Assembly: GCA_020630435.1 (NCBI GenBank)
Contig: JAHDBJ010000029.1
Coordinates: forward strand, 1 to 61,565
DNA length: 61,565 nucleotides
From: Saprospiraceae bacterium
GTDB lineage: Bacteria; Bacteroidota; Bacteroidia; Chitinophagales; Saprospiraceae
Reading direction: 5' to 3'
In this document: positions 60,550-61,565 of the stretch, piece after piece
Position numbering within the stretch: position 1 is the stretch's first letter
Layout: each line of letters begins with the position of its first letter
Position numbers and translations under genes: made by a program
The notes under the pieces: generated by a model
What the model saw: only the letters and a program-made list of their open reading frames with translations
Database searches by the model: none
Told to the model about the DNA's origin: nothing

Positions 60550-61565
60550 ATGAAAAATCCAATCAGTATTTGGAAAGAACTAAGATCAATTTATCTAAAA
60601 TATATTGATAGTGGTTTACCTCTAAAAGATGATTGTCTTATTGCAGAACGAAAAGCATTATTAGAAGAGGAAGATGTCATCTGCAAAGACCCCATACTCG
60701 AATTAGTACCTAACTATAAAGAAGTAATGACATTAGCCCAAGCGTGTAAGAGGTTGGGGATAGATAATGATTTAGCTTCATTTGCAAGGTGTGGCTTATT
60801 TCCTGATGCAAATGGAATAGAAAGAAAACTTTATCAACATCAGTTTGAAGCATTGGACTATGCTCTTGTAAAACGAAAGAACATAATCGCAACAACAGGG
60901 ACTGGATCAGGAAAGACAGAATGCTTCCTCTTGCCTTTGATAGCTGACCTTATAAATGAGTCGAAAAGATGGGCTGCTTCAAAACCACATGCAGTTAGAG
61001 GATTAATACTGTATCCACTTAATGCTTTGGTTGAAGATCAAATGGTAAGACTAAGAAGGAGCCTAAATAGTAAGTATGATGATAAAGATGGTGCTATTAA
61101 TTGGTTAAACAAAAATAGAAATGGTAATCGAATCACCTTTGGAAGATACACTGGAATTACTCCTGGTACAGGGAAATATGAAAAAAAGAAATTGAATAAA
61201 CCTGAAAAAAACAATGAACGTGATTGGAAAGCTGCTGTGAAAAGTGCAGAAAATGATCCTAAAAAAAGAGATGATTATCTATTTCATGTTACTTCAATGG
61301 ATAAAGATGCTAATGCTGAACGATGGGATCGATTTACTATGCAATCGACTCCACCAGATATTTTAATTACGAATTATTGTATGCTTAATATCATGCTGAT
61401 GAGAGAGTATGAAGAACCAATATTTCAAAAAACGAAAGAATGGTTGGAGGCTGATCCTAATAATGTATTTCATTTAGTGATAGATGAGTTGCATACATAT
61501 AGAGGTACATCAGGAACAGAAGTTGCATATCTAATTCGCTTATTGATTTATCGATTGGGTTTGAC
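60550..61565 (+). CDS. DEAD/DEAH-box helicase of the DUF1998-linked defence type, 3' end outside the window
   Basis: The frame is open from the ATG at 60550 to the edge, with 338 residues visible. The N-terminal segment (IWKELRSIYLKYIDSGLPL, then ILELVPNYKEV) precedes the Q-motif-like KLYQHQFEALDYAL. Walker A is TTGTGSGKTECFLLPL (Lys122), motif Ia is RGLILYPLNALVEDQMVRLR, then ITFGRYTGITPG, PPDILITNYCML and motif II VIDELHTYRGTSGTEVAYL (Asp312-His315). This set, especially LILYPLNALVEDQ and DELHTYRG, is typical of long superfamily 2 helicases ending in DUF1998, as found in anti-phage systems such as Druantia (DruE). The C-terminal half is not visible, so DUF1998 itself is inferred. Three unknown genes precede it in one operon. 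Confidence 0.85.
   Translation, partial: MKNPISIWKELRSIYLKYIDSGLPLKDDCLIAERKALLEEEDVICKDPILELVPNYKEVMTLAQACKRLGIDNDLASFARCGLFPDANGIERKLYQHQFEALDYALVKRKNIIATTGTGSGKTECFLLPLIADLINESKRWAASKPHAVRGLILYPLNALVEDQMVRLRRSLNSKYDDKDGAINWLNKNRNGNRITFGRYTGITPGTGKYEKKKLNKPEKNNERDWKAAVKSAENDPKKRDDYLFHVTSMDKDANAERWDRFTMQSTPPDILITNYCMLNIMLMREYEEPIFQKTKEWLEADPNNVFHLVIDELHTYRGTSGTEVAYLIRLLIYRLGL

Noticed and set aside
56225-61565. Naming the right-edge genes druB, druC, druD and druE
   Set aside because: Only the helicase has recognisable motifs. The others match by size and order from memory, which is too weak for gene symbols.

Overview
The window is AT-rich, densely coding DNA from a member of the Bacteroidota. 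Three things support this: type IX secretion (T9SS) C-terminal sorting domains of both type A and type B, a PorP/SprF-family outer-membrane protein, and several TAnnTTTG-type -7 promoter boxes. Giant secreted adhesin-like proteins with leucine-rich repeats, PKD/Ig modules, caspases and CHAT proteases suggest a Saprospiria-like marine or filamentous lineage; that narrower placement is inference. I saw no tRNA, rRNA, CRISPR array, integrase or insertion sequence.

Layout. (1) 1-11043: a giant leucine-rich-repeat (LRR) protein cut by the left edge and a secreted caspase-family protease, both on the minus strand. Divergent from them is a three-gene operon for a CHASE2 membrane protein, a secreted protein and a lipoprotein. 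(2) 11274-18475: a sigma-54-activator-like AAA+ ATPase on the minus strand, then a tightly coupled plus-strand cassette. The cassette holds a 37-residue basic Pro/Gly/Lys-rich peptide, a GT4 glycosyltransferase, a radical SAM/SPASM enzyme, a nucleotidyltransferase-tyrosine-phosphatase fusion, a NodU/CmcH-type carbamoyltransferase and a WG-repeat protein. It looks like an undescribed peptide- or small-molecule-modifying pathway. (3) 18528-31067: an envelope TPR-CHAT protease, a divergent ECF sigma factor, a one-pass TPR anti-sigma-like protein and two T9SS type A cargo proteins. A shared 28-bp promoter motif lies before the sigma gene and before both cargo genes. (4) 31381-37952: a Cys-rich lipoprotein flanked by related hairpins, an outer-membrane barrel-like protein, and a second TPR-CHAT / anti-sigma-like / ECF sigma triad. 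(5) 38133-55913: a PKD-rich type B T9SS protein, a FISUMP protein interrupted by a frameshift at a dnaX-like slippery site, a caspase paralogue without its catalytic residues, a 3049-residue LRR giant and a PorP/SprF protein. (6) 56225-61565 (right edge): three unrecognised overlapping genes followed by a DUF1998-type DEAD/DEAH helicase, resembling an anti-phage operon, possibly Druantia-like.

How the parts may work together. The caspase-LRR pair occurs twice, at 1-8124 and 42949-54911. The TPR-CHAT / sigma / anti-sigma triad also occurs twice. Together they suggest envelope-located caspase-clan proteases that sense stress or contact and control secreted adhesins through dedicated sigma factors. 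The protease-sigma link is reminiscent of the Craspase/Csx30/RpoE logic of type III-E CRISPR, but here there is no CRISPR and the protease would act from the periplasm. All functional statements come from reading motifs by eye; no database search was run.
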